Shown one piece after another: positions 1 through 8,758 of a stretch of 64,000 nt of DNA (positions are counted from its first letter, which is position 1; every line of letters begins with the position of its first letter). Made by a program: the position numbers and the translations under genes. Under the pieces are notes generated by a model that was not told where the DNA came from, did not search any database, and worked only from the letters and a program-made list of their open reading frames with translations. The stretch spans positions 3,906,001 to 3,970,000 of the forward strand of contig NZ_OCSR01000002.1 in assembly GCF_900230185.1 (NCBI RefSeq). The letters are read 5' to 3'. The stretch comes from Burkholderia sp. OK233. GTDB taxonomy: Bacteria; Pseudomonadota; Gammaproteobacteria; Burkholderiales; Burkholderiaceae.

Positions 1-729
1 CTGGAACACGAACAACAGCAGGCACAGCATGAACGCGCCACCCGCGAGCGATGCCTTGGCGATGTCGTCGTCGCCTGCGTAGGTCAGCGCCATCATCAGT
101 GCCGCGATCGCCGCCATGAACAGCGCCGCCCCCGCGAAGTCGATCGACGGACGCGCATGCCGCTCCGATTCGCGCAGGAACGCGATGAAGCCGGCTGCCG
201 AGGCAAGGCCGATCGGCACGTTCATCCAGAAGATCCACGCCCACGACAGGTTGTGGATGATGAAGCCGCCCACCATCGGTCCGACCACCGCTGAAATGGC
301 CCACACGCTGGCGAGATAGCCTTGCACCTTGCCGCGTTCGCGTGCCGGATAGAGGTCGGCGACGATGGTCAGCGTAACCGGCTGGATCGCGCCGGCACCG
401 ACGCCCTGAATCAGGCGGAACACGATCATGGCGGGCATCGACCAGGCGAAGCCGGCCAGCACCGAGCCGAGCAGAAAGATGGCGATGCCGGCGAGCATGA
501 CCGGCTTGCGCCCATACAGATCGGCGAGCTTGCCGAACACCACGGTCATCGCGGTTTGCGTCAGCAGGAACGAAGAAAAAACCCAGCTATACAGATGCAG
601 ATCGCCGAGTTGCGCGACGATCTGCGGCATGGCGGTGGAAACGATGGTGGCTTCGATGGCGACCATCGCCATTGAAGCCATGACTGCGGCAATGACTAAA
701 GGACGCGACGATTGCGGGCTGCGGGACAT
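1..729 (-). CDS. MFS drug exporter, DHA2-like (partial, runs off left edge)
   Basis: Inner-membrane proton-coupled exporter of the major facilitator superfamily. Only the first 243 codons are in the window; the rest lies beyond position 1. Read leftward from the ATG at 727-729, the protein begins MSRSPQSSRPLVIAAVMASM. It continues with a helix carrying E-A-T-I-V near residues 26-30, the usual position of the DHA2 helix-1 motif. The loop after helix 2 carries MFS motif A, GKLADLYGRKPVML (about 66-79). A later helix has RLIQGVGAGAIQP, a motif-B-like stretch with a conserved arginine. The family exports drugs, dyes or organic acids; the substrate cannot be told from this half. It is divergent from the DUF1488 gene. 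Confidence 0.9.
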   Translation of the reverse strand, partial: MSRSPQSSRPLVIAAVMASMAMVAIEATIVSTAMPQIVAQLGDLHLYSWVFSSFLLTQTAMTVVFGKLADLYGRKPVMLAGIAIFLLGSVLAGFAWSMPAMIVFRLIQGVGAGAIQPVTLTIVADLYPARERGKVQGYLASVWAISAVVGPMVGGFIIHNLSWAWIFWMNVPIGLASAAGFIAFLRESERHARPSIDFAGAALFMAAIAALMMALTYAGDDDIAKASLAGGAFMLCLLLFVFQ

Positions 730-874
730 GGGACGGGTAGTATTAGGATGTTGGAAGCGTCTGACGGCGTGACAGGTGGCACGCATGCCGCGACGCAAAA
801 GCGCGGCCGCACAAAGGCGGCCGATGTCGAGTATGCACCTTGTGGAGAATGTGCGCTGAACGCGCGCAGCGATG

Positions 875-909
875 GCCAGGCTAAAGCGGCTTTAGTGCCG
901 CAGCCTGGC
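875..909. other. Strong hairpin in the divergent region upstream of the DUF1488 gene
   Basis: GCCAGGCT (875-882) pairs with AGCCTGGC (902-909). Inside it GCGGC (886-890) pairs with GCCGC (897-901), leaving one 3-nt bulge and a short loop: about 13 base pairs in 35 nt. It ends 47 nt before the ATG at 957, so it would lie in the 5' leader if transcription starts further upstream. There is no T-run, so it is not an obvious terminator. Confidence 0.5.
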
Positions 910-956
910 ACAGCCTTTGCGCGCTCAGCGCTACTTTCGCCAAATGGAGGGTCATT

Positions 957-1217
957 ATGAGGATCGAATTCACCGGACGCCGTGAAGTGGTGGCAGCGGC
1001 GCGCGTAGCCTTCGAAGCTAATGTCGATGGGGCTGACGTCTGGTGCAGCGTGTCGCTGGACGCGCTGAACGACCATTTCGGCAACGAGGGCCTGTCGGCC
1101 CACAATCTGGTCGGTACCTTCGAGGCCAATCGCGCGCGGATTGAAAATGCTACGCGGCGGGTCCTCGAGAAAAACGGGGGACGATCCGTGGAGCTCGAAA
1201 CCGGGGATTTCAACTGA
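957..1217 (+). CDS. DUF1488 family small protein
   Basis: Cytoplasmic protein of 86 residues resembling the DUF1488 family common in Burkholderia: an N-terminal beta strand (MRIEFTGRREVV), a central DVWCSVSLDALNDHF segment, and a C-terminal helix rich in Arg and Glu. No function is established for the family. The ATG follows a good ribosome site, GGAGGG at 945-950. The gene stands alone, with a divergent MFS exporter on one side and a lipocalin-like gene 184 bp downstream. A GC-rich hairpin precedes it. The family call rests on remembered pattern; the coding call rests on the start, ribosome site and composition. Confidence 0.75.
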   Translation: MRIEFTGRREVVAAARVAFEANVDGADVWCSVSLDALNDHFGNEGLSAHNLVGTFEANRARIENATRRVLEKNGGRSVELETGDFN

Positions 1218-1401
1218 GGCTAGAACGTCCCAGGTCTTGACCTGGGAGGACGGTCCGGCATCTGCGCGCCGGGCCTGCTCCAATAGCTTTTCATTCGCAA
1301 ACCACCTACGCTTCAAAGCACTCGAATCCAATCCGCACTAGCGAAGCGCGATAGATTTGTCTGACCTCACGTCTCACGTCCTTGCGCGCGTGGAGAGCGT
1401 C

Positions 1402-1905
1402 ATGAAACCAATGCACAAGGTCTTCGCCGCCATCGTGATCGCGCTCGCAGTATGGTGCGCGCCGGTGCCAGGCGCTTTTGCTCAGGCGCCGGACAGCCTG
1501 GTGGGGTCGTGGTCGCTCGTCTCGCTGACGGTGGCGAAGAGCGGCAACGAAGTTGAATTGCTCGGTCCGCATCCGCAAGGGCAACTCATCTTCGGCAATG
1601 ACGGGCGCTACGTGCTGCTCGTGCTGAGTTCCGATCTGCCGAAGTTCACTTCTGGGGAAAGGCAGCAAGGCACGGCGGAAGAAAACGCAAAGATCGCTCG
1701 CGGCAGCGTTGCGCATTTCGGCACGTATACCGTGGACCCGGCGGCACGGATTATCGTCTTTCACATTCAAAAGAGTTCGTTTCCGAATTGGGACGCGGAT
1801 GTTCAGCGCCGCCCATTTACGCTCGACGGTGACCGGCTGACGTACATCACGCCCGGCGCCTTTGGCTATGGATCGTCGAAAGTCGTGTGGCAACGAATCA
1901 AATAG
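1402..1905 (+). CDS. Secreted lipocalin-like domain protein
   Basis: Predicted exported protein of about 167 residues. The first 26 residues form a signal peptide (MKPMHKVFAAIVIALAVWC then APVPGAFA-QAP). The mature part begins with SLVGSWSLVSLTV and GPHPQGQLIFGNDGRYVLLV, the typical opening of lipocalin-like domains of the PF13924 type: a G-x-W strand followed by a G-x-L-x-F...G-x-Y strand. The family is an eight-stranded barrel, often of unknown ligand. ATG 1402 is chosen because GGAGAG lies 7 nt upstream; the next in-frame ATG (1411) would shorten the signal peptide by three residues. It is probably transcribed alone. Confidence 0.8.
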   Translation: MKPMHKVFAAIVIALAVWCAPVPGAFAQAPDSLVGSWSLVSLTVAKSGNEVELLGPHPQGQLIFGNDGRYVLLVLSSDLPKFTSGERQQGTAEENAKIARGSVAHFGTYTVDPAARIIVFHIQKSSFPNWDADVQRRPFTLDGDRLTYITPGAFGYGSSKVVWQRIK

Positions 1906-2124
1906 CGCGCCTCGCCTGCAATCACCGCGACAATCCGAACCGCCCGGTGCGCATGAGCAACGCCATCGCGTACGACACGATCAATTACAACGCCGTCAAG
2001 TACATGAACGCGAGCTACGGCTTTCCGATGTGCTGCGGTATAGTCGCGCGAACCGATCGCAGACACGCCTTGGACCTTTGCCGCGGGACCGGCGGGCTGA
2101 GGCTTTGACCATCCGGAGAACGTC

Positions 2125-2760
2125 GTGCAGGAAATCATAGAAGGATTCATCCGCTTTCAACGCGAAGTCTTCCCGCAGCAAAGCGCATTGTTCAAACGGT
2201 TATCAATCGCGCAAAGTCCGAGCACGCTGTTCGTGACCTGCTCGGACAGCCGTGTCGTTCCCGAGTTATTGACCCAGGTGGAGCCCGGCGCGCTGTTCGT
2301 GATCCGCAACGCGGGCAACATCGTGCCGTCTTACGGCCCGGAACCGGGCGGCGTATCGGCCACTGTCGAATACGCGGTGGCGGTATTGGGCGTGCGGGAT
2401 ATCGTGATTTGCGGTCACTCCAATTGTGGGGCGATGACGGCGATCTGCACCTGCAAGAACCTCGACCATCTGCCGGCCGTGGCGGGTTGGCTCCGTCACG
2501 CCGACGCGGCGAAAGCCATCAACGCATCGCGAACGTATGCGTCAGATGCCGAGCGTCTCGACGCTCTGGTCAAAGATAACGTGATGGCGCAGCTCGCGAA
2601 CATTCGCACGCATCCATCGGTGGCCGTGGGCCTGACGAACAAAACGCTGCGCCTGCACGGCTGGATTTTCAATATCGAAAGCGGCGCCATGCTCGCACTC
2701 GATGGGCGCACAGGGGATTTCTTGCCGCTGGTGGACAACCCTGAAGTTTATGTGGTGTAG
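2125..2760 (+). CDS. Beta-class carbonic anhydrase
   Basis: Zinc enzyme that interconverts CO2 and bicarbonate in the cytoplasm. The protein has 211 residues, a normal size for the bacterial beta class. The zinc ligands are visible: Cys39 in TCSDSRV, with the Asp41-Arg43 catalytic dyad, and His98 and Cys101 in GHSNCGA. RNAGN at 61-65 is another family signature. The start is GTG 2125, with GGAGAAC six to twelve bases upstream; no better ATG keeps the N-terminal helix. It precedes an Old Yellow Enzyme gene by 213 bp, so co-transcription is possible but not shown. Which paralogue this is cannot be decided here. Confidence 0.95.
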   Translation: MQEIIEGFIRFQREVFPQQSALFKRLSIAQSPSTLFVTCSDSRVVPELLTQVEPGALFVIRNAGNIVPSYGPEPGGVSATVEYAVAVLGVRDIVICGHSNCGAMTAICTCKNLDHLPAVAGWLRHADAAKAINASRTYASDAERLDALVKDNVMAQLANIRTHPSVAVGLTNKTLRLHGWIFNIESGAMLALDGRTGDFLPLVDNPEVYVV

Positions 2761-2973
2761 CCGCGCACGGCCGCCCCACGAAAAGCGGGCGTAGTCAAAC
2801 CGGAAAACCGCTTTGGCGTGCCGGATAGCCGCCTATACTGCCAGAGCGCCTGGAGCCGGTGACACCGCTCCACCGTGCGTCGCAACACGCGCCTATGACG
2901 GCGCTCGATGGCGCGCCACGAGCCAGGCAGCTAGCCGCCTTTCGATGCATTGGATCTTTTTCAAGGAACCGCC

Positions 2974-4089
2974 ATGTCTACCGAATCCGCGCACATCGAT
3001 AGTTACCTGTTCGAACCGGTCGCGCTCGGGCCACTGCAGTTGCCCAATCGCATCGTGATGGCGCCGCTGACGCGCAGTCGCGCGAAGAAGGGCGATGTGC
3101 CGAGCGAACTGGCCATCGAGTATTACGCGCAACGTGCAACGGCCGGTCTCATCATCGCCGAGGCGACGCAGATTTCGCAGCAAGGCAAGGGCTATGTGTT
3201 CACGCCTGGTATTTATGACGACGCCCAGGTGCAGGCGTGGAAACATATTACCGATGCCGTGCATGCGAAGGGTGGCCATATGTACCTGCAGTTGTGGCAC
3301 GTGGGCCGTATTTCTCATCCGTCGCTGCAGCCGGGTAATGCGTTGCCCGTAGCGCCTTCGGCGATCAAACCCGAAGGCCAGGCCTATACCGACGACGGCT
3401 TTGTGCCGCTCGTCACGCCGCGCGCACTTGAAACGTCGGAGATGGCGGGCATCGTCGAGCAATATCGGTTGGCCGCACAAAACGCGAAGGCCGCCGGTTT
3501 CGATGGTGTGGAAATCCACGCGGCGAACGGCTACCTGCTCGATCAGTTTCTGCGGGACAGGACCAATCAGCGAACCGATCGATATGGCGGCTCGATTGAA
3601 AATCGCGCGCGCCTGCTGCTGGAAGTGGCCGATGCCGTGACGGACGTCTGGGGTGGTGAGCACATTGGCGTGCGTATTTCTCCGCTCAGCAGCTTCGGCG
3701 ATATCGCCGACAGCGATCCCGAACCCCTCTTCACCTATGTGGTGAAGCAACTCAATGCCCGCAAGCTCGTCTACCTCCATGTCATCGAAGGCGACACCGG
3801 CGGCACGCGTGACGTCGAGGGCGGCTTCGATCTGCAGGTGTTGCGCCAGGCATTCGATGGATTGTTCATGGCGAACAATGGCTATGACAGGGAGCTCGCG
3901 CAGAAGACACTCAAGGCAAAACGGGCAGATCTGATCGCGTTTGGCCGGCCTTTTATTTCGAATCCGGATCTGGTCGAGCGGCTTCGGGCCGGCGCACCGC
4001 TGAACGAGCCGGATAAGAACACGATGTATGGCGGTGGCGCGGAAGGTTACATCGATTACCCGACGATGGACGAAGACGCGAAGCGCTGA
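2974..4089 (+). CDS. Alkene reductase, Old Yellow Enzyme family
   Basis: FMN- and NAD(P)H-dependent ene-reductase of the NemA/OYE family. It reduces activated C=C bonds, and in some members nitro or nitrate-ester groups. It is 371 residues and forms a TIM barrel throughout. Visible family features are the N-terminal FMN-binding strand with RIVMAPLTRSRA, the substrate-anion pair His182/Asn185 in EIHAANGYL, the following DQFLRD...TDRYGGS stretch, and the C-terminal phosphate-binding segment ADLIAFGRPFISNPDL. ATG 2974 follows CAAGGA and excludes a weak upstream extension. It is convergent with treA; a hairpin lies between the two stops. Confidence 0.95.
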   Translation: MSTESAHIDSYLFEPVALGPLQLPNRIVMAPLTRSRAKKGDVPSELAIEYYAQRATAGLIIAEATQISQQGKGYVFTPGIYDDAQVQAWKHITDAVHAKGGHMYLQLWHVGRISHPSLQPGNALPVAPSAIKPEGQAYTDDGFVPLVTPRALETSEMAGIVEQYRLAAQNAKAAGFDGVEIHAANGYLLDQFLRDRTNQRTDRYGGSIENRARLLLEVADAVTDVWGGEHIGVRISPLSSFGDIADSDPEPLFTYVVKQLNARKLVYLHVIEGDTGGTRDVEGGFDLQVLRQAFDGLFMANNGYDRELAQKTLKAKRADLIAFGRPFISNPDLVERLRAGAPLNEPDKNTMYGGGAEGYIDYPTMDEDAKR

Positions 4090-4148
4090 GTGGGCTTGGG
4101 CTTTGTCACGCAGCGAATCGCAACGCCGATTTCGGTATCGGCGCTTCC

Positions 4149-4179
4149 GCGCACACGCCGCTACTGGCGACGTGTGCGC
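4149..4179. terminator. Hairpin between convergent OYE and trehalase genes
   Basis: GCGCACACG (4149-4157) and CGTGTGCGC (4171-4179) form a perfect 9-bp stem with a 13-nt loop, between the two convergent stops (4089 and 4206). It probably acts in both directions. There is no strong T-run, so a Rho-assisted stop is as likely. Confidence 0.5.
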
Positions 4180-4205
4180 CTCCTTGCATTGCTTCACCGT
4201 GCAGA

Positions 4206-5873
4206 TCAGTCGCCCGGGCTATACAGATCGAGTAGCTTGAGCGTCACCCCGTTGGTCCATCCAAAGCCGTCCTGCAGCGGATATTCGCCACCGCCGCCAC
4301 CTCCGGTGCCCGCACCTTCCACCACGTACTTCTCAACCAGCTTGTTCTGCGACGCGTAAACGCCTTTCACGTCAGCAAGAAAGCGCGTGCCGATCTGCTG
4401 CGCAAGTGCATCCTGACCATAGCGCTTCAGGCCTTCGATCGCGACCCAGTGTAAAGGCGCCCAGCCGTTCGGTGCATCCCATTGCTGCGTGGTGTTGTAG
4501 GTGGTCGTCGCAAGGCCGCCCGGTTGCAGCAGGATGGACTGCACCTGCTGAGCGGTCTTTTGCGCGCGGTCCGGCCACGCCGCACCGACCCACAACGGAA
4601 ACACCATCGCCGCAGTCTTGTTGTCGCGCGGCTTCGCAAGCGTCCAGTCGTAATCGCCGTAGTAGCCCTTGGCGTTCCACAAGTACCGGTTGATACCGAG
4701 CGCCCGTTTGGCGGCGCGCTCGGCGAACTCGCCGACACAACGGAAATCGCGCGTCTCGCCGCAGCCTTTCGCAATGGTGATTTCAAGGTGGAACATGAGG
4801 CTGTTCAGATCGACCGGGATGATCGACGTGGTGCGCACCGTCGCGAGTGTCATGTTGTCGCCGAACCAGCGGGAGCTGAAATCCCAGCCGCTCTCGGCGG
4901 TCGCCCGCAACTCGCGGTAGACCTCGTTCGGAGTGCGGCCCGTTGCCTGCTGGGCGGTCTGAATGTCCTCCAGGTAGGACTCGTCGCGCGGCGTATCGAG
5001 TTCGTCCCAGTAGCGGTTGAGCACCGTGCGGTCCGGCATCACGACGACGTTGCGGGTTGCCTCACCCGGTTGCGTCGAGGTTTCGCCCTGCATCCAGTAC
5101 GCATACTCCTTGCGCAGGGCAGGCAAATACTTCTGATAGACGCTGCGGCCTTCGACTTTCGCCGCCAGCGCCACCATGTACGAGAAGAACGGCGGCTGGG
5201 AACGGTCGAGATAGTAGGTGCGGTTGCCGTTCGGGATGTGGCCGAACGTATCGATCTCATAGGCGAAGTTGTCGAGCATGTTGTCGACGAGATCTTCATG
5301 CCCCGATTCCTGCAAACCCAGCATCGTGAAGTAGGTGTCCCAGTAGTAGCCCTCGCGGAAGCGGCCCCCTGGCACCACGTACGGCTTCGGCAACGGAATC
5401 AGCGAACTGTTTGCCGGCGCGCTCGTCGTGGTGCGGGTGAGGGCGGGCCACAGCCAGTTGATGTGCTCACGCAGCGTCTGATTCGCGGGCGGTGTGATGA
5501 CAGGTTCGCTCGGTGGAGTGAAGTACTGGTTGACGAAGTTCGCCAGCGAAAAGCCGGGATTGTTCTTCTGCTGTTCGTACAGTTGCACGATCGCGGCAGG
5601 ATCGGCGTTCGGCGTTGCGTCGACGAAAGTCTTCTGATCCGGATAGATCTGCGCGGTTTGCACGGCCACGAAAAGATCGCCGTATAGCTTGTCGGGAGCG
5701 GGCGGAAGCGTGCCGCCGACCTGGGTGTCGGCGTGACACACGCCGATGAGACTGGTGAGGAAAACGAAGCTGGAAACGGCGGTTGCTTTTCTTAAACTGG
5801 CAACGCCCGCAGACGGGGCGAATGTCAGACGACGGGCGAGGCCGATGCGGCGCAATTGCGATGACACAATCAT
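4206..5873 (-). CDS. treA: Periplasmic trehalase, GH37
   Basis: Inverting alpha,alpha-trehalase that splits trehalose into two glucose units in the periplasm. It is 555 residues, the normal bacterial size. After a long basic start and a signal sequence (cleavage near CHA-DT, residue 48) come both GH37 signatures: PGGRFREGYYWDTYF (168-182) and QWDAPNGWAP (464-473). The likely catalytic acid is Asp331 in ESGWDFSSRW and the base Glu514 in LVEKYVVEG; a glycine-rich loop (522-529) and GFGWTNGV follow. The start is the ATG at 5871-5873, preceded by AGGAGGAG. The neighbour upstream on the same strand is a glycosidase-like lipoprotein, which suggests an envelope sugar-use locus, but a hairpin separates the two. 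Confidence 0.96.
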   Translation of the reverse strand: MIVSSQLRRIGLARRLTFAPSAGVASLRKATAVSSFVFLTSLIGVCHADTQVGGTLPPAPDKLYGDLFVAVQTAQIYPDQKTFVDATPNADPAAIVQLYEQQKNNPGFSLANFVNQYFTPPSEPVITPPANQTLREHINWLWPALTRTTTSAPANSSLIPLPKPYVVPGGRFREGYYWDTYFTMLGLQESGHEDLVDNMLDNFAYEIDTFGHIPNGNRTYYLDRSQPPFFSYMVALAAKVEGRSVYQKYLPALRKEYAYWMQGETSTQPGEATRNVVVMPDRTVLNRYWDELDTPRDESYLEDIQTAQQATGRTPNEVYRELRATAESGWDFSSRWFGDNMTLATVRTTSIIPVDLNSLMFHLEITIAKGCGETRDFRCVGEFAERAAKRALGINRYLWNAKGYYGDYDWTLAKPRDNKTAAMVFPLWVGAAWPDRAQKTAQQVQSILLQPGGLATTTYNTTQQWDAPNGWAPLHWVAIEGLKRYGQDALAQQIGTRFLADVKGVYASQNKLVEKYVVEGAGTGGGGGGEYPLQDGFGWTNGVTLKLLDLYSPGD

Positions 5874-6038
5874 GTCTCCTCCTGAGGAATGGACAACAGG
5901 ATTGGTCTGCCTCACGCCCTTTTTTTCTCGTGATTGCTGGGGCGCGGCTAGCATCGCATAAAACGGAGGGCGGTTCAAACTATGCGCGGGGAATGCGCCG
6001 AGGTGCGCTGCGCAAGCCGATGGGATACGAGTGCATCA

Positions 6039-6070
6039 GCCGCCCGGCAGCGTTCACGCTGCCGAGCGGC
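6039..6070 (-). terminator. Fourteen-pair hairpin after the glycosidase-like lipoprotein gene
   Basis: Positions 6039-6052 pair with 6057-6070 around a TTCA loop. On the plus strand there is one C/A mismatch, but in minus-strand RNA it becomes a G-U pair, so the stem is complete only in the direction of the flanking genes. It lies 25 bp past the stop at 6095 and about 165 bp before treA. There is no U-tract, so termination may be partial. Confidence 0.55.
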
Positions 6071-6094
6071 TAATTGAACCTCGGCAAGCTTCCT

Positions 6095-8410
6095 TCAGTT
6101 CGACGTCACGAGCGAATCCGACGGCACGATCCTGAGTGCCCCAGGGTTCTGCGCCGCCGGGCTCCACCACGACAGGTGCATGCTAGCCGGACCCGTGCCG
6201 TGCACATACTCCACCTTGATCGATGCGCGCTGCTTCGCGGCGAGCCAGGTCGCACCGCTCACGGTGGCTAGCGTCGAGGTCTTCTTGTTGATGACCTGCA
6301 CCCCGTTGATCCACAGACGCGCAACGTTGTCGCTATTGATCGAGAACGTGTAGAGCCCAGTTCTGGCGGCCTCTATCGCGCCGGTCCACCGCACGCCATA
6401 ACCGCTCGCGTTGATGCCCGCGGAGGCATCAGGCGAATCGGTGCCGCGCTCGGTGTTCAGGTCGAAGTCGATCAACGGCGTAACCGATGTCTTGACCGGC
6501 GCGCTGTTGAAGGTTGGATCGTTGTAGTAGCCGACCTGCAGCACCGGCAGCTTTACATCGAATCCCCCTGTCAATGCCTGAGTCTCCGACGTCTGCCAAG
6601 GGTGGCCGTCCGGATAGATCGTCCCCTGGAAGGGCGTTGCAGGTTCGACGGTGGCAGGCGCGCCCGGCACCTGGCCCCAATGGAAGCGCGTATTGGTGCG
6701 GCCGATCATCAGTTCCCACACAATGAAGCCCGTCGTGCCGCCGTAGTTCGACACAATGCCCGGCATGGTTTGACCCGTCGTGCCAGGGAAGCCACGCTGC
6801 AGCGTTTCGGAATTCAGCGCGCTGACATTGCTGCCGTTCACTGGACCCGTGTACGGGTTGTTGTACGGATGGAAGGCATAGAAGTCCGAGAAATATGTGC
6901 CTTCGTCCTCCTGCACTTGCGGCGAATTGATCGGCTGCGTCGCACCCGCATTCAGAATCGCGATGCGCGCATCGTTCATCATCACCGCGCGCGTTTGCTG
7001 CAACGAGCCGTTGCCGCTGCAACCCGGTTCGTTCATGGGCTCCCAGAAAACGATGCGCGGGTCGTTGCGGTGCGGCGCGACGAAGTCGGTGATGTAGCTT
7101 GCGAGACTCGCCTTGTACGTGATGCCGGCATTGGCCGCTGTCGGCTGGAAGTACGCCTGTTCGACCGGTGTGCCCGGCGACTGCACCCACTGGCTGTTAT
7201 GCACACCCCAGACCGGCACGGGCTGCGGACCATACGCGGGCGTCGGGTTCCAGCAGTCGTCGTAGAAGATCGGCGAGACCTTGATGCCATGCCGCGCGGC
7301 GATCTTCAGCAGGTTCTCGAACTTGCTCAGGAATGCGACGCGATCGTTCGCCCACACGAGGTAGTGCAGATACACGGCAATCGTGTTCATCCCGTACGTT
7401 TGCGCGTACGTCAGCTCACGATTGACGATCTCGGGGTCGTAATTCTCCCAGAAGTCGATCGCGTTCACCGCATTGGACGGCGTGTAGACCGCACCGACAA
7501 CCTTGGAGAAATCGAAGGTGGGTGACGTAACGGTCGGATAGGTGTGGATCGTGATGTTGCTGAAGGTCGCGCCGACGCCGAATCGCCGCAGCCCGAAGCT
7601 GCCCGACTGGAAGGCCGCTGGGAGCGCGTTGGTGGCGTCGTTGACGCTGAGCACGCGCTGCTGGTCGAGGTCGACGGTGATGGCCGTGCCGCTCGTCGTG
7701 ACCTTCAGGTGGTGCGTGCTGCCGCCCATGATCGTGCTCATCGGATACGCGATGAAGCTCGTCCAGTTGTTGTTTTCGCGGCCGACCTGCAACACGTGCG
7801 AGCCGGTATCGAGGCCGATGTAGTAGCCGGTCAGGCTATCGGGGCCGCCTGCGGTGGGGTTGGTCGTGCGGACGATAAAGCCGGCGTTCGCAGCGCCGTT
7901 CCCCACTGGCGCGCTCACCGTCACATCCGCTTCGTAAGACGCGGTGGCGTAGGTGCTTGCGAGCGCAACGGTTTTGTCGCCGGCGCCCGTGCCGTTGGTG
8001 GCCGGTGGGGCAATCGTGATGGTCGAGCTGCTCGTGCCGGGCTGCCAGCCTTGTGTGGACCCGGGCGCGAGGTAGCTCGTGAAGTCGCCGAAGTTGAGGG
8101 TCGTGGTGGAAACCGGAGCGGGCGGCGGTGGTGGGGTGTACGGCGGAAGGTTGAGGGTGGGGTCGGCGATCACGAGCGGGGGTGTGGTCGTTTTCATCCC
8201 CAGTGGAATCGTCTTCGCGGCCCTGAATTCGGCTTCGACGTTGGCAGTGTCCGCGAGAGCCGCTGCCGAGGCCGCCGAGGCTGCCGATGCCGCTGCGGAA
8301 TCGACTGCCGCGGTCTGCCTGTTCGCGGACGCGGTCACGCCCGGTGAACCGTCATTGCCGCCGCAAGCGCCCAACATGGCGAGCGCCGCCAGCACAAAGT
8401 AATTGCGCAC
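6095..8410 (-). CDS. Multi-domain glycosidase-like lipoprotein with C-terminal PA14 domain
   Basis: Predicted outer-envelope lipoprotein of 771 residues; the lipobox LGAC ends at Cys16. An alanine-rich linker (about 38-52) and a proline run (about 90-100) precede a beta-sandwich of laminin-G or family-16-like type (about 100-292). A TIM-barrel part (about 300-620) follows, with VFWEPMNEPG (455-463), the clan-A N-E-P acid/base motif, and VWELMIG (564-570), a candidate nucleophile strand with Glu566. The end (about 620-765) looks like a PA14 fold (VGYYNDPTF, RLWINGVQVI, VEYVHGTG). The start is GTG 8408-8410, with AGGAGA upstream. The polysaccharide target is unknown; treA downstream hints at carbohydrate use. 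Confidence 0.8.
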   Translation of the reverse strand: MRNYFVLAALAMLGACGGNDGSPGVTASANRQTAAVDSAAASAASAASAAALADTANVEAEFRAAKTIPLGMKTTTPPLVIADPTLNLPPYTPPPPPAPVSTTTLNFGDFTSYLAPGSTQGWQPGTSSSTITIAPPATNGTGAGDKTVALASTYATASYEADVTVSAPVGNGAANAGFIVRTTNPTAGGPDSLTGYYIGLDTGSHVLQVGRENNNWTSFIAYPMSTIMGGSTHHLKVTTSGTAITVDLDQQRVLSVNDATNALPAAFQSGSFGLRRFGVGATFSNITIHTYPTVTSPTFDFSKVVGAVYTPSNAVNAIDFWENYDPEIVNRELTYAQTYGMNTIAVYLHYLVWANDRVAFLSKFENLLKIAARHGIKVSPIFYDDCWNPTPAYGPQPVPVWGVHNSQWVQSPGTPVEQAYFQPTAANAGITYKASLASYITDFVAPHRNDPRIVFWEPMNEPGCSGNGSLQQTRAVMMNDARIAILNAGATQPINSPQVQEDEGTYFSDFYAFHPYNNPYTGPVNGSNVSALNSETLQRGFPGTTGQTMPGIVSNYGGTTGFIVWELMIGRTNTRFHWGQVPGAPATVEPATPFQGTIYPDGHPWQTSETQALTGGFDVKLPVLQVGYYNDPTFNSAPVKTSVTPLIDFDLNTERGTDSPDASAGINASGYGVRWTGAIEAARTGLYTFSINSDNVARLWINGVQVINKKTSTLATVSGATWLAAKQRASIKVEYVHGTGPASMHLSWWSPAAQNPGALRIVPSDSLVTSN

Positions 8411-8758
8411 CTGTATCTCCTGATGTCCCCGCTTAATTGATGGTCATAATTATTATTAAATCTGCATAGGGCTATAGACAGTGTGTCCAAGCCCCATGGA
8501 TGCGGAAATAGATATGAATAATATTATTAGTTTGCGAGACCTGTATCGGTACTTACCCGGAATTGTGCAAACGAAGGGCAGGGTGTCGTGCGAGGGCGCG
8601 AACTCGCCTGGCGGCGCGGATGCGGAATGGGTGGGCGCAGGTTTTTCCGGTCGATCGCGCGAGGCGCGGCAGGCATAATCCGTTTTCCGATTACGCTTCC
8701 CTTTCACCGGAGGCGGAACCTAAGCGACGCGCAGCTTCGCGCGTTCCCAGGAAAACTC
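8411..8758. promoter_or_regulatory. Divergent intergenic region with AT-rich island
   Basis: This 348-bp gap separates the lipoprotein gene (leftward) from the EamA exporter gene (rightward). Positions about 8434-8535 are much richer in A+T than the flanks. They hold AATTATTATTAAAT (8448-8461) and a perfect 12-bp palindrome AATAATATTATT (8517-8528). I see no convincing ORF. Promoters for both genes probably lie here; the palindrome could be an operator or a target for an AT-binding silencer. Confidence 0.5.

Noticed and set aside
777..791. Sigma-54-like element TGGCACG before the DUF1488 gene
   Set aside because: The GG-N10-GC spacing is present, but the -12 half is CCGC instead of TTGC and the sequence is partly a palindrome. 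Too weak without an activator nearby.
1887..2108. Short frame between the lipocalin-like and carbonic anhydrase genes
   Set aside because: No ribosome site and no recognisable family; it begins inside the preceding gene.
2893..4197. A 434-codon frame on the minus strand
   Set aside because: Antisense to the Old Yellow Enzyme gene, whose motifs and start are clear; the composition is typical of a shadow.
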